Assembly: GCA_963422445.2 (NCBI GenBank)
Contig: OY729512.2
Span: 5,704,001-5,768,000 of the forward strand
Reading direction: 5' to 3'
Source: G963422445 sp963422445
GTDB lineage: Bacteria; Pseudomonadota; Alphaproteobacteria; Thalassobaculales; Thalassobaculaceae
DNA: 64,000 nt
Part shown: positions 18,381 to 26,791 of the stretch, in pieces
Layout: each line of letters opens with the position of its first letter
Numbering within the stretch: the first letter of the stretch is position 1
Notes under the pieces: model-generated
The model's input: only the letters and a program-made list of their open reading frames with translations
Database searches by the model: none
What the model was told of the DNA's origin: nothing
Made by a program: the position numbers and the translations under genes

Positions 18381-19328
18381 ATGAAGGGTGTGACGATGGC
18401 GGCTCCGGGCAAATCATTCCGCGAAGGTCTATCGCTCATAAAACTCTTCCAGATGTTCCCCGATGATGCCGCCGCCGAACGGTGGTTCGAGATATCGCGT
18501 TGGGGTGAGGTTGGGAACCCAGATTATTGCCCGATTTGCGGTGGATCTGAGAAGATCCGTGCGAAATCGAACCGCAAGCCTCTGCCTTATTGGTGCGGTG
18601 AGTGCCGCAGGCACTTCTCGGTGCGCGTCGGTACGGTCATGCATCGCTCTCGAATCGGCTTGCAGAAATGGGCTATCGGAATTTATCTTTGGTCGACATC
18701 TCTAAAAGGCGTGTCGAGCATGAAGTTGCACCGTGATCTGAACATTACGCAGAAATCGGCTTATTTCATGGCCCAGCGTCTGCGCGAAGCATGGTCTGAG
18801 CATGCGTTCACGATGCACGGCCCGGTCGAGGTCGATGAGACGTGTACATGGGCGGGAAGCGCAAGACGCACACGGGGCGCGGCGCGGTAGGCAAGACGGC
18901 AGTCGTCGGTGCCAAGGACCGCGACAGCAATCAGGTCATGGCCGAAGTGGTCGAGCACACCGACGCTTCCACACTGCAAGGTTTCGTGCGAGAGAGCGCG
19001 AAGCCGGGTGCCACGGTTTACACCGACGAAGCGACCGTCTATGGCGGCCTGAGGCGTGATTTCGAGCACGAAGCGGTCAATCACTCGGTTGGCGAGTCTG
19101 TCCGCGACATGGCCCACACGAACGGCATTGGGTCGTTCTGGTCGATGCTCAAGCGCGGCTACCACGGCACTTGTTCACCATATCTCGCCGAAGCATCTGC
19201 ACCGATATGTGAACGAGTTTTCAACCCGTCACAACCTGCGGCCGAAGGATACTGAGGCCATGATGACGGAAACCGTCGCTCGCATGATCGGCAAGCGGTT
19301 GACCTACGGCGCGCTAATCGCCGACTAG
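18381..19328 (+). pseudogene. IS1595-family (ISXO2-like) transposase, two frameshifts
   Basis: The N-terminal zinc ribbon is visible (CPICGG ... YWCGECRRHFS), followed by VEVDET, which holds the first catalytic Asp. There an extra 2 bp at about 18841 shifts the frame before YMGGKRKTHTG. The second catalytic Asp is in VYTDEATVYGG, and the family NGIGSFWSMLKRGYHGT block follows. A 1 bp insertion near 19171 shifts the frame again before HHISPKHLHRYVNEF. Together the insertions restore the original register, so the end of the protein is intact. The transposase is inactive unless supplied in trans. The start could be the ATG at 18381 or 18396. Confidence 0.9.
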
Positions 19329-19340
19329 GGGAGGGACACG

Positions 19341-20111
19341 ATGACCGCTTTGCCCGCCACCGACGCGCGCCCGGAGCAAATCGCCCGAGCGATTTTTCCG
19401 CCGCGGCCGACCGTCGACACCACGCTTGAGGCCGCGCGGTCCGCCCGGAACAAGGGCTGGAAGGGAAACCCTCTGATTCCGTCATGGGTGCAGCCGGAGA
19501 AAGTGGATCTTGATCGTTTCTTTACTCGACCCGCGGTTGCGCAAGAGTGCCACCTGGCACTCTTGGACGCGATAGCATCCGACCATGCTGATGCGGCCCG
19601 ATACAAGTTCGTCGATCCCGCCGCGGGAGACGGCGTGTTCTACGATCTCCTGCCTGTAGATCGTCGCATCGGAATCGAGATCGTGCCGGGCAGAGTGGAT
19701 CTTAAGGCGCGGGATTATCTCGGCTGGAACCCTCGCGCAAATGGCCATCGCTACGCCGTAATCGGCAATCCGCCATTTGGCTATCGAGCATGGCTTGCGC
19801 TCGCGTTTGTTAATCACTCAGCAACCTTCGCCGATTACATTGGCCTGATCCTGCCGATGGCTTTTCAAAGTGACGGCAAGGGGAGGCCGAAGTTCCGTGT
19901 CGAGGGCGCGCAGCTGATCCAGTCCGCGCCGCTGCCGCAGGATTCGTTTTTGCTGCCGTCTGGTCGTCCTGCGGCGATCAATGCCCTCTGGCAAGTCTGG
20001 CGACGCGGGGTGAACAATCGCGCGACTGCGCCGTCCCCGAGAGAACTGGCGGGAAACGCAACCGGCAAAGTCCGTGGGACATCCGCATTGAGGGAAAGAC
20101 GTTCGAGCTGA
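19341..20111 (+). CDS. N6-adenine DNA methyltransferase (IS1595 cargo)
   Basis: Predicted S-adenosylmethionine-dependent N6-adenine DNA methyltransferase of about 230-256 residues. The family motifs are in gamma-class order: motif X-like FTRP at 61-64, motif I DPAAGDG at 92-98 (SAM binding) and catalytic motif IV NPPF at 143-146. There is no separate large target-recognition domain, so it is small for this class. GGGAGGG precedes the ATG, and the gene starts 12 bp after the transposase stop, inside the same terminal repeats. It is therefore passenger DNA of the IS. Past residue 223 the frame is less protein-like, and an endonuclease-like frame begins in another register, so the true C-terminus may have been altered by a frameshift. 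Confidence 0.85.
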   Translation: MTALPATDARPEQIARAIFPPRPTVDTTLEAARSARNKGWKGNPLIPSWVQPEKVDLDRFFTRPAVAQECHLALLDAIASDHADAARYKFVDPAAGDGVFYDLLPVDRRIGIEIVPGRVDLKARDYLGWNPRANGHRYAVIGNPPFGYRAWLALAFVNHSATFADYIGLILPMAFQSDGKGRPKFRVEGAQLIQSAPLPQDSFLLPSGRPAAINALWQVWRRGVNNRATAPSPRELAGNATGKVRGTSALRERRSS

Positions 20112-20389
20112 AAACTGCGACTGAAGACGTTAGCGGGTCGTTCCAGTTCAACCACATCCGCTATCACCGCCACTATGAAGCACTGCTGTGCATCGGGATC
20201 GCGCCAAGCAACATCCTGATAGGCGCATGGACGAAGGCCGCAGTGGCCACAGGAAAGGCAGGGATACTCGTGAGCATGGAGAAGGGCGGAGCAGTGTCGC
20301 ACAAGCTGACGAAGAGGTTTTCCGAGTTGGGACCTGTCGAGGGATTCGAGGACGCCATTCTCGACCTGCTTGCCGATCTTGGCGCGTAG
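20072..20389 (+). pseudogene. PD-(D/E)XK restriction-endonuclease-like fragment (IS1595 cargo)
   Basis: A reading frame one register away from the methyltransferase encodes PWDIRIEGKTFELKTATED, then FQFNHIRYHRHYEALLC and GAWTKAAVATGKAG, ending at the TAG at 20387-20389. Asp (20078), Glu (20105) and Lys (20111) form a D-X8-E-X-K catalytic pattern typical of PD-(D/E)XK nucleases, and the FQFNHIR block resembles small type II endonucleases. No ATG, GTG or TTG occurs in this frame between 19901 and 20105. It is therefore either the C-terminal half of a methylase-endonuclease fusion split by an indel or a gene that lost its start. Function is inferred from motifs only. Confidence 0.6.
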
Positions 20390-20414
20390 TCAAGTATATA
20401 ATCACCAAAATTTC

Positions 20415-20608
20415 GGCTGCAGATGCAGGGCCTGAAAAGCGCCTGACCCGGGGAATATTTCCGAATCCACGCTGATGAAGAGTACAATTTGCGAACTACA
20501 GGCGGGCATTTGGCGGTAGGCGATCCTTGGCAAGGTATCCAGTCGGCCGAGATGCGGGGGTGTCCGCGGATCATTCTCCAGCAGGCTTTCTGCCGCGCAA
20601 GTTTCTAG
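20415..20608. other. Short spacer between IS1595 and IS5 elements
   Basis: 194 bp of unassigned sequence between two insertion sequences. No gene recognised. Confidence 0.4.
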
Positions 20609-21453
20609 ATAGTGTCGTCACGAAATACCAGCCCAGAGCGCCAGACACCGAATCTGCACCGCGGCGAGGAACGATGCGGCATTCTTGGCGTATCGCGTGG
20701 CAATCCCACGCCAACGCTTGAGCCACAGAAAGGCGTTCTCCACCAAATGCCGGCGCCGGTAGAGATGGACATCATACGCTCTGGGGTGCTTGCGGTTGCG
20801 CTTCGGCGGAACCACTGGAATGACTTCATGCTCCTCACAATAAGACAGGATGGCATTCGTGTCATAGGCCTTGTCCGCCAACAAATACTCGGCATCTATC
20901 CCTTCAATCAGCTCGACCGCTTGACTGCAATCTGCTGCCGTCCCCTCGGTCACCAACACCCGCACCGGCATCCCATGCGCGTCCACAGCCAGGTGCAGCT
21001 TCGTGTTCAGCCCCCTTTTGTGCGATCCATCGCCTGATTGCCACCGATCGCACCGCTCGCATGGGGATGGACCTTGAGATGACTGGCGTCAATCATCAGC
21101 CATTCATAGTCCGGCTCATCCACCAGAGGCTCCAGCAACGCCCCCCAGAGCCCCTTGTCCCGCCAGCGACAGAACCGACGATGGGTATTTTTCCAGTCTC
21201 CATAGTCTGGCGGCACATCACGCCAGGGAGCGCCGGTGCGCAGAATCCAGCAAGACCGCATTAATGAACCGTCGATTATCCTGTGCCACTCCACCCCAAC
21301 TTCCCGCCCGGCCAGGCAGATGAGACTCCAGCAACAGCCAGACCCTGTCCGAAATGTCGTGACGCCGATGGGCCATTCCCATGAGTCGCCTCCAGGAACC
21401 ATCGAGTGAGTTCGACAGATAGGACAGATGAACATCACTCATGATGACACTAT
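20609..21453 (-). mobile_element. IS5-family element (type a), copy 1
   Basis: An 845 bp element with inverted ends atagtgtcgtca and atagtgtcatca, flanked by CTAG at 20605-20608 and 21454-21457. The size and CTAG duplication fit the IS427-type group of IS5. One extra base relative to the 844 bp copy at 48451 inactivates it. An IS630 copy is inserted in its right CTAG. Confidence 0.92.
20618..21391 (-). pseudogene. IS5 (type a) transposase with an inactivating 1 bp insertion
   Basis: The first frame starts MGMAHRRHDISDRVWLLLES as in the intact copy, but an extra base near 21251 (ccagcaagac versus ccagaagat) shifts it before RTGAPWRDVPPDYGDW. After that the normal two-frame arrangement resumes (DASHLKVHPHASG, then ADKAYDTNAILSY and the C-terminal WLKRWRGIATRY). 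The transposase is therefore broken. Confidence 0.85.
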
Positions 21454-21454
21454 C

Positions 21455-22636
21455 TAGTGTCCTGTACGCAAAGTTCGTATTGTTAAGGGGGTGGTGTCGA
21501 TTCGGGGGGCATGGTGATGCGACTTTCGGTGGAGATCAAGCTGAGCGCGGACGAGCGCAACGAGCTTGAGCGGCTGTCGCGCGGGCGCAAAGTCTGGCGA
21601 GGCCTGTCCGATCGGGCGCACATCGTGCTGCTGGCGGCCGAAGGGCTTACCAATGTGCAGATTGGGAGCGTGCTGGGCGTGACCAGCCAGACCGCCAGGA
21701 AGTGGCGCAATCGCTTCGCAGAGCATCGTCTTGACGGGCTTGACGACGAGCCGCGCTCCGGCCGTCCCCGGCGCATCGATGACGACGCCGTGGCCGAGGT
21801 GGTGCGCAAGACGCTTGAGGAGAAGCCTCGTGACGCGACCCAATGGAGCACGCGCTCGATGGCGCAGGCGACGGGGTATGCGCCGTCGACGGTCAATCGC
21901 ATCTGGCGAGCCTTTTCCCTTCAGCCGCACAGGAGCGAGACCTTCAAGCTCTCGGCAGACCCCTACTTCGTGGACAAGACGCGCGACATCGTGGGGCTCT
22001 ACGTGGACCCGCCGCAGCATGCCATGGTCCTCTGCGTGGACGAGAAATCGCAGGTTCAGGCCCTCGATCGCACCCAGCCGCTGCTGCCGCTGCGCCCGGG
22101 GCAGGTCGAGCGGCGCACTCACGATTACAAGCGCAACGGCACGACCTCGCTCTTCGCAGCCCTTGACGTCGCCACAGGCAAGGTCATCGGACAGTGCTAT
22201 CGGCGCCACCGCAGCGTGGAGTTCCGCAAGTTCCTGGATCACGTCGAGGCCAACGTGCCGCCCGACCTCGAGATCCACATCGTCATGGACAACTACTCGA
22301 CCCACAAGACGAAGACGATCCGCGACGGGTTCGCCCGGCGACCGCGCTGGCATGTTCACTTCACCCCGACCTCTGCCTCGTGGCTCAACCAAGTCGAGCG
22401 CTTCTTCGCCGATCTGACAGAGAAGCAGATCCGGCGCGGGGTTCACCGATCGACCGTCGAGCTGGAGCAGGCGATCACCGGGTACATCGACACCGTCAAC
22501 GAGGACCCCAAGCCCTTCCGCTGGCACAAGACAGCCGATGAAATCCTGGCGTCCATCAAGCGCTTCTGCCTCAGGACCCTCGAAACCGCTGCAGCCGCAA
22601 CATCATAACGGTACGAACTTTGGAATCAGGACACTA
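21455..22636 (+). mobile_element. IS630-family element, copy B
   Basis: A 1,182 bp element bounded by TA, with ends tagtgtcctgtacgcaaag and (inverted) tagtgtcctgattccaaag. It is nearly identical to the copy at 49296-50477. It is inserted in the TA of the CTAG duplicated by the adjacent IS5. Confidence 0.95.
21511..22608 (+). CDS. IS630-family transposase (intact)
   Basis: 365-residue mariner-like DDE transposase. It has an N-terminal helix-turn-helix (GLTNVQIGSVLGVTSQTARKW), a homeodomain-like second helix-turn-helix (TGYAPSTVNRIW), and catalytic residues in VDEKSQVQ, VMDNYSTHKT and SWLNQVERFF (Asp, Asp, Glu). No frameshift is seen. It differs from the copy at 49352 by a few residues (for example GLSRGRK versus GLARGRK-type changes, and Gly for Trp after IRD). 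That Gly in place of Trp after the second Asp block might affect activity. Confidence 0.95.
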   Translation: MVMRLSVEIKLSADERNELERLSRGRKVWRGLSDRAHIVLLAAEGLTNVQIGSVLGVTSQTARKWRNRFAEHRLDGLDDEPRSGRPRRIDDDAVAEVVRKTLEEKPRDATQWSTRSMAQATGYAPSTVNRIWRAFSLQPHRSETFKLSADPYFVDKTRDIVGLYVDPPQHAMVLCVDEKSQVQALDRTQPLLPLRPGQVERRTHDYKRNGTTSLFAALDVATGKVIGQCYRRHRSVEFRKFLDHVEANVPPDLEIHIVMDNYSTHKTKTIRDGFARRPRWHVHFTPTSASWLNQVERFFADLTEKQIRRGVHRSTVELEQAITGYIDTVNEDPKPFRWHKTADEILASIKRFCLRTLETAAAATS

Positions 22637-23058
22637 GCACGGATATCTTACCAACCGGATTCCAGTCGTGATTTCGGAGTGCCCGAAGACAGCCTTTTCG
22701 TCAGAAGCAGACGATGCAGGACCCGGAACTTGACGTCGCGGAGCAGAATTCGAAACCCCAGACGATCCAGTTCCCGCGACGTTCCGGTGCGGGCGCGATC
22801 CGTTCGGTCCTTGCTGGACGTCAGGTCAGCCAGACGAGGCGCGAGCGCCTTTGGCGCTACTCATGATCGTCGCCTGGAGATTGACGACGGCGGTGCGTGC
22901 GAACAACAGATCCCGCAGCGGGTAGATCGATGATCGGGACAGCCGGAAACCGGCACACGCTCACCGTGACCCTCGCCGCAGTCGCCAACGGCCGAGCGCG
23001 AACAGTGCAGTACTCCATCGAAGCTATTCCCCCCTCCTCCCTGAGCAACCGGAAGCAT
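22637..23058. other. Unassigned stretch between IS630 and IS481 remnants
   Basis: About 420 bp without a recognisable gene on either strand. The short frames are not protein-like. It may be a relic of older insertions. Confidence 0.4.
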
Positions 23059-23095
23059 AGGTAACACTATGGAGCGGTTCCATGGGTAACAGTGT

Positions 23096-23452
23096 TCATC
23101 GTTTGTTTGGCTTCCGCGCGGCCCGGCCGGGCCGCGCGGAAGCCATGGAGTTTCCTGGTCCGACGGTCGATGATGCCGAGATCGATGTCGGCGACGCGAA
23201 GGATCCAGTCGCCGCTGTCGGTCTCGGCGACGCCGACAGTCTCGCCGGTGAACGTTTCGCTGATGAAGACGCGCTCGCGTGCCACTTGATGGAGCCGTCG
23301 GTGCGCACCCGGCGCACCGCGTGCTAGGCGTCGTACCAGGTCTCGGCCAGGTGTTGGGGCAGGCCCTCGGCGAGGGGCGCCAGAGCGCCGCGGTCGGTCG
23401 TTGGCCAAGCGCCTCATGGGGGCAGTTGTGGTTGTACAACCGAGCGCGAGAG
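23096..23452 (-). pseudogene. IS481 transposase, C-terminal fragment
   Basis: Minus-strand reading gives RLYNHNCPHEALGQRPTAALW, then after a frameshift RRVRTDGSIKWH and, after another, VFISETFTGETVGVAE and ADIDLGIIDRRTRKLHGF. These are the characteristic C-terminal blocks of IS481-like integrase-core transposases. It is disrupted by at least two frameshifts and separated from its N-terminal half. Confidence 0.8.
23109..23144. repeat. 36 bp perfect gap-free palindrome
   Basis: 23109-23126 is the exact reverse complement of 23127-23144 with no spacer; all bases are G/C-rich. It lies at the 3' end of the IS481 transposase and encodes FRAARPGRAEA on the minus strand. It could act as a transcription stop for the IS or simply be a sequence oddity. 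Confidence 0.9.
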
Positions 23453-23774
23453 CGCCCATAGGCCCGACACCCGCAGGGTACTTTATCGAAGGCATCCGTG
23501 GGCCGGCCGGCTTGTGCGGGTCGGTAATGTCGTAGAGAAGGCGGGCATCGTTCGCGCGCGATGCGCTCTCGACGGAGCTGTACCGGGCCTCTGGCAGGAA
23601 GTTCCGCTGTGGATGTTCGACCGCGTGGTCTGCGCGGGGACGCGCGTTGAGGAGCGTGGCCAGGTGGATCTCGCACACTATCGTCTCTGGCATCGCTCGT
23701 GTCGGATGCGCTGGGTAAGGCTCCCGCGACGTGCGCAGGATGGGTCTGCGATGACTAGGATCGGGGAGAGATCC

Positions 23775-23990
23775 ATGCGAGATCGATACGGGGTGCACCG
23801 CAAGCGCGGGAACGGATCGGATCAGCTCGATCTGTTCGCTCGGGCGGAGAGCAGCGTTCCGGAGGACACGCCGAGATAGTGCGCGCGTCCGGGCCGAACA
23901 CGCCGGAAGGCGAGCGAGCTGATGGTTCGGCTGATGCTGGACCACGTGCACGATCCCCGCGATCCGGGGGCGGGCGGTGATGATGTCTGC
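23775..23990 (+). pseudogene. Small companion gene upstream of the serine recombinase, decayed
   Basis: MRDRYGVHRKRGNGSDQLDL is read from 23775, and after a frame change MVRLMLDHVHDPRDPGAGGD just before the recombinase. Small proteins with an LFxxx start and an LMxRLxLDH end commonly precede this type of recombinase (from memory). Here the frame is broken, so it is probably a relic. Confidence 0.5.
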
Positions 23991-25960
23991 GACGATCGGG
24001 CCGCAGCACCTGCGCCGCAAGGCGATGCTCGATGTCCGGCAATCCTCGCCCCACCAGGTCATGCACAACCGCGAGAGCGGCGCCCTGCAATACGCCATGA
24101 CGGGCCGGCTGCAGGCGTTCGGCGTCTCGCGGATCGAGGTCGTCGGCGCGGACCTGGGCCGGTCTGCGGCGGGCGCGGTCGCCCGCCTGGGCTTCGAGCG
24201 CATGGTGGCAGAGGTCTGTCTTGGCACGGTCGGCGCCGTGGCGGCGCGCGAGGTCTCTCGCTTCGCGCGGAACAGCCGCGACTGGCAGCAGCTGGTCGAG
24301 ATGTGCCGCGTGGTCGACACGCTGCTGATCGACCAGGACACGGTGTACGCGCCGCGCCAGAGCAACGAGCGCCTCCTGCTCGGGCTGAAGGGTAGCCTCA
24401 ACGAGGACGAACACGACCTGCTGCGCCAGCGCTCGCTGTCGGCCCGCTACGAGACGGCGCGGCGCGCTCGTGGTCGGCGCCCCGGTTGGCTTCATCAAGG
24501 CGGGCGACCGGCTGGAGAAGGACCCGAACCGGAGGGTGCAAGAGGCGATCCGACTGGTCTTCGACACGGTCGAGGAGCTGGGCAGCGCGCGCCAGGCGCT
24601 GCTGCGGGTCCACGAGCACGATCTGACGTTGCCGGCGAGGTCGGGCAACGGCGCCATCGTGTGGCGCCGGCCGAGCGACGCCACCCTGCATCGGATGATC
24701 GTCAACCCGGCCTATGGCGGCGGCTACGCCTATGGCAAGACGAGCGTGGAGCCGGGCTATGATGGGGCACGGGCGCGGCCGAGGATACGGCGCAAGCCGC
24801 GCGCCGCGTGGCTCACGCTGAAGCCCGGCGCGCAGGAGGGCTCTGTCGAGTGGGAACGCGCGGAGGCGATACGCAAGAGGGTCAGCGACACTGTCCCGGC
24901 AAGCCGTCATCACGGCGCGCCGAAGCACGGCGATGCCCTGCGTGCGGGTCTCCTGCGCTGCCGCTGCTGCGGCCGGAAGCTGACGGTTTGCTGTACTGGA
25001 CAGAAGCACAACATCCCGCGCGACAGCTGTCCCCGGGGATGGCTCGACAACGGCGAGCCCCGCTGCATCGCGTTCGGCGGACTGCGGGTCGACGAGGCGA
25101 TCGAGGAGATGCTGCTCCAGGTGGTGGAGCCGGGGGTGGTCGCGGCGGCCGTGGAGGCCGGGGCGCGACAGGCCGAGCGACGCGATCATGCTCGCGAGAT
25201 GCTGGTCCGCGATCTCGAGGCGGCGCGCTGTGCGGCGAACCGCGCCGTCCGCCACTACGATGCCACCGATCCAGCCAACCACCTGGTGGCGGTCGAGCTG
25301 GAGGCGCGCTGGACCGCCGCGCTCGAGGCGAAGATCGCCGAACACGATGCGAGCGCGCCGCCATGCGCGGAGCTGTCGCCCGCGACGACGGATGCCCGGC
25401 TCAAGAAGCGCATCGTCAGAACCGTAATCCGGGAAGTGGTTGCCAACATTGACGAGGACGCCAGCGAGATCGTGCTGACCGTTCATTGGGCGGGCGGCGT
25501 CCATACCGAACGGCGCCGGCCGCGCAACAGCACCGCGCCCGATATCATCGAAGCCGTCCGCCTGCTGGTCCGCATCGCCGGCGACGATCTGATCGCGGGG
25601 CTTCTGAACCGTAACGGTTTGGTCACCGGCAACGGCAATCGCTGGACACGGGAGCGGGTGACCTCGCTGCGATCCCACTACCGGATCCCGGTCCATCGCC
25701 CGGCGCCCGACGGCATTGAGCCCTGGCTCAACTTGACCAAGGCCGCCAGGCTTCTTCACATCACCCCCAAGACACTCAGGCGGGCCGCAAAGAACGGTGA
25801 GATCTACGCCGTCCATCCGCTCGCCGACGGTCCGTGGATCTTCAGCCGGCCGGGTCTCGAAGGCGAAGCGGGAAAACCCTCGTCGAGCGCGCCAGATCAC
25901 ACCCAGAACACCCCGCAGGATCGCATCACGATCAACAAAACCTCTTCTCTTCAATGGCAT
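23980..25960 (+). pseudogene. Large serine recombinase, frameshifted
   Basis: The N-terminal resolvase domain begins IGPQHLRRKAMLDVRQSS, with the catalytic Ser in VRQSS and the conserved REVSRFARNSRDW block. A frameshift near 24480 separates it from the recombinase domain (VGFIKAGDRLEKDPNRRVQE, NPAYGGGYAYGKT), the zinc beta-ribbon (CRCCGRKLTVC ... CPRG), a coiled-coil-like segment and a C-terminal helix-turn-helix (LNLTKAARLLHITPKTLRRA). It would catalyse site-specific integration and excision of its own element. It sits inside the IS481 transposase gene, which it split. The exact 3' end is uncertain because the frame runs into the IS481 DNA. Confidence 0.82.
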
Positions 25961-26790
25961 AGACAGATGGGTGTTGTAATGCCGGATTGTAGTCCTGGCG
26001 GAAGCGGTCGAAGCGGGCTTGTTGCTGGCTTGCGCTTGCGGCCGGCGGTCTCGGCCTTCAAGGTCCGATGCATGCGCTCGTGCCTCCCGTTCTGCCGGGA
26101 CAGCCCGACCACGCCGGTTCCGGCGAACGGCGCCCCGTTGTCCGAGCGCATCGCCAGCGGCAGGCCGTGGCGCGTGAAGAGCTGTTCGCGGATCGGGCGG
26201 ACCTCCTCGGTCCGGGGCGGGACGATGACGCAGGCCAGAAGGTAACGGCTGTCGGCGTCGCTCACGGTCAGCGGGTCGCAGCGTTCGCCGTCGCTGGTGC
26301 GGAACCAACCCTTGAAGTCGATGCACCAGACATCGTTGGGCGCGCTGATGGTGCGAAACCGCCGGCAGGGTGCGGCCCCGCGACGGCGGCGGGCGCGCGC
26401 CAGCCCTTCCGCACGCAACAGATCGCCCATCGTGCTGGCCGCCGGCCACACCATGTCGGGATGCGAGCACATCAGAACCGCGCGCAGCTTGCGCGGCCCC
26501 CAGTGGGGACGCTCACAGCGCAGGGCGACAATCGCCCCGGCGGTCTCCGGCGCCATGGATCGGCCGTGACGATGCGGCGCACGGGAGTGCTCGACCAGGC
26601 CCTCCGGGCCTTGCTCGCGATAGCGACCGAGCCACTTGTAGCCGGTCTTGCGGCTGAGGCCGTAGTCCTCGCAAAGCGCTGTCATCGGCAACTCACCACG
26701 CAAGCAGTCCATGACGAAACCCAGCTTCTCGTCCATGCAACCGGTCTCCTCCACGGCATCGGCCACCTCCCGACCGATCCATAACCTCTC
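25955..26790 (-). pseudogene. IS481 transposase, N-terminal fragment
   Basis: The minus strand encodes the helix-turn-helix (LCEDYGLSRKTGYKWLGRY, HWGPRKLRAVL) and most of the rve integrase core. Catalytic aspartates are in NDVWCIDFKGWF and MRSDNGAPFA, then SRQNGRHERMHRTLKAE with the catalytic Glu. A short gap follows the second Asp (expected segment missing before SRQNGRHE). The frame is cut after FDRFRQDYN by the serine-recombinase unit. The rest lies at 23.1-23.45 kb. Confidence 0.85.
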
Positions 26791-26791
26791 A

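Larger units (their letters stand above)
18326..20406 (+). mobile_element. IS1595-family element carrying restriction-modification cargo
   Basis: A 2,081 bp element. The left end starts ggttattatatacttgg, and the inverted right end reads ggtgattatatacttga; 21 of the 23 terminal bases match. It is flanked by a perfect 8 bp duplication (aaaatttc). It encodes, in one direction, an ISXO2-like transposase (now frameshifted), an N6-adenine DNA methyltransferase and an endonuclease-like frame that ends just inside the right terminal repeat. At about twice the size of a simple IS1595 element, it is a cargo-bearing member. Confidence 0.93.
23059..26791 (-). mobile_element. IS481-family element split by a serine-recombinase unit
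   Basis: The minus strand carries an IS481-type transposase in two pieces: the N-terminal part at 25.95-26.79 kb and the C-terminal part at 23.10-23.45 kb. The left terminus shows the repeat ggtaacactatgg / ggtaacagtg. About 2.5 kb carrying a large serine recombinase is inserted between the pieces at codons for the DYN/YNHN motif. The right terminus is lost where an IS630-type element inserted at 26792. Confidence 0.78.

Noticed and set aside
18326..20406. Reading the methylase as an ordinary chromosomal gene
   Set aside because: It lies between matched terminal repeats and an 8 bp duplication together with the transposase, so it belongs to the element.
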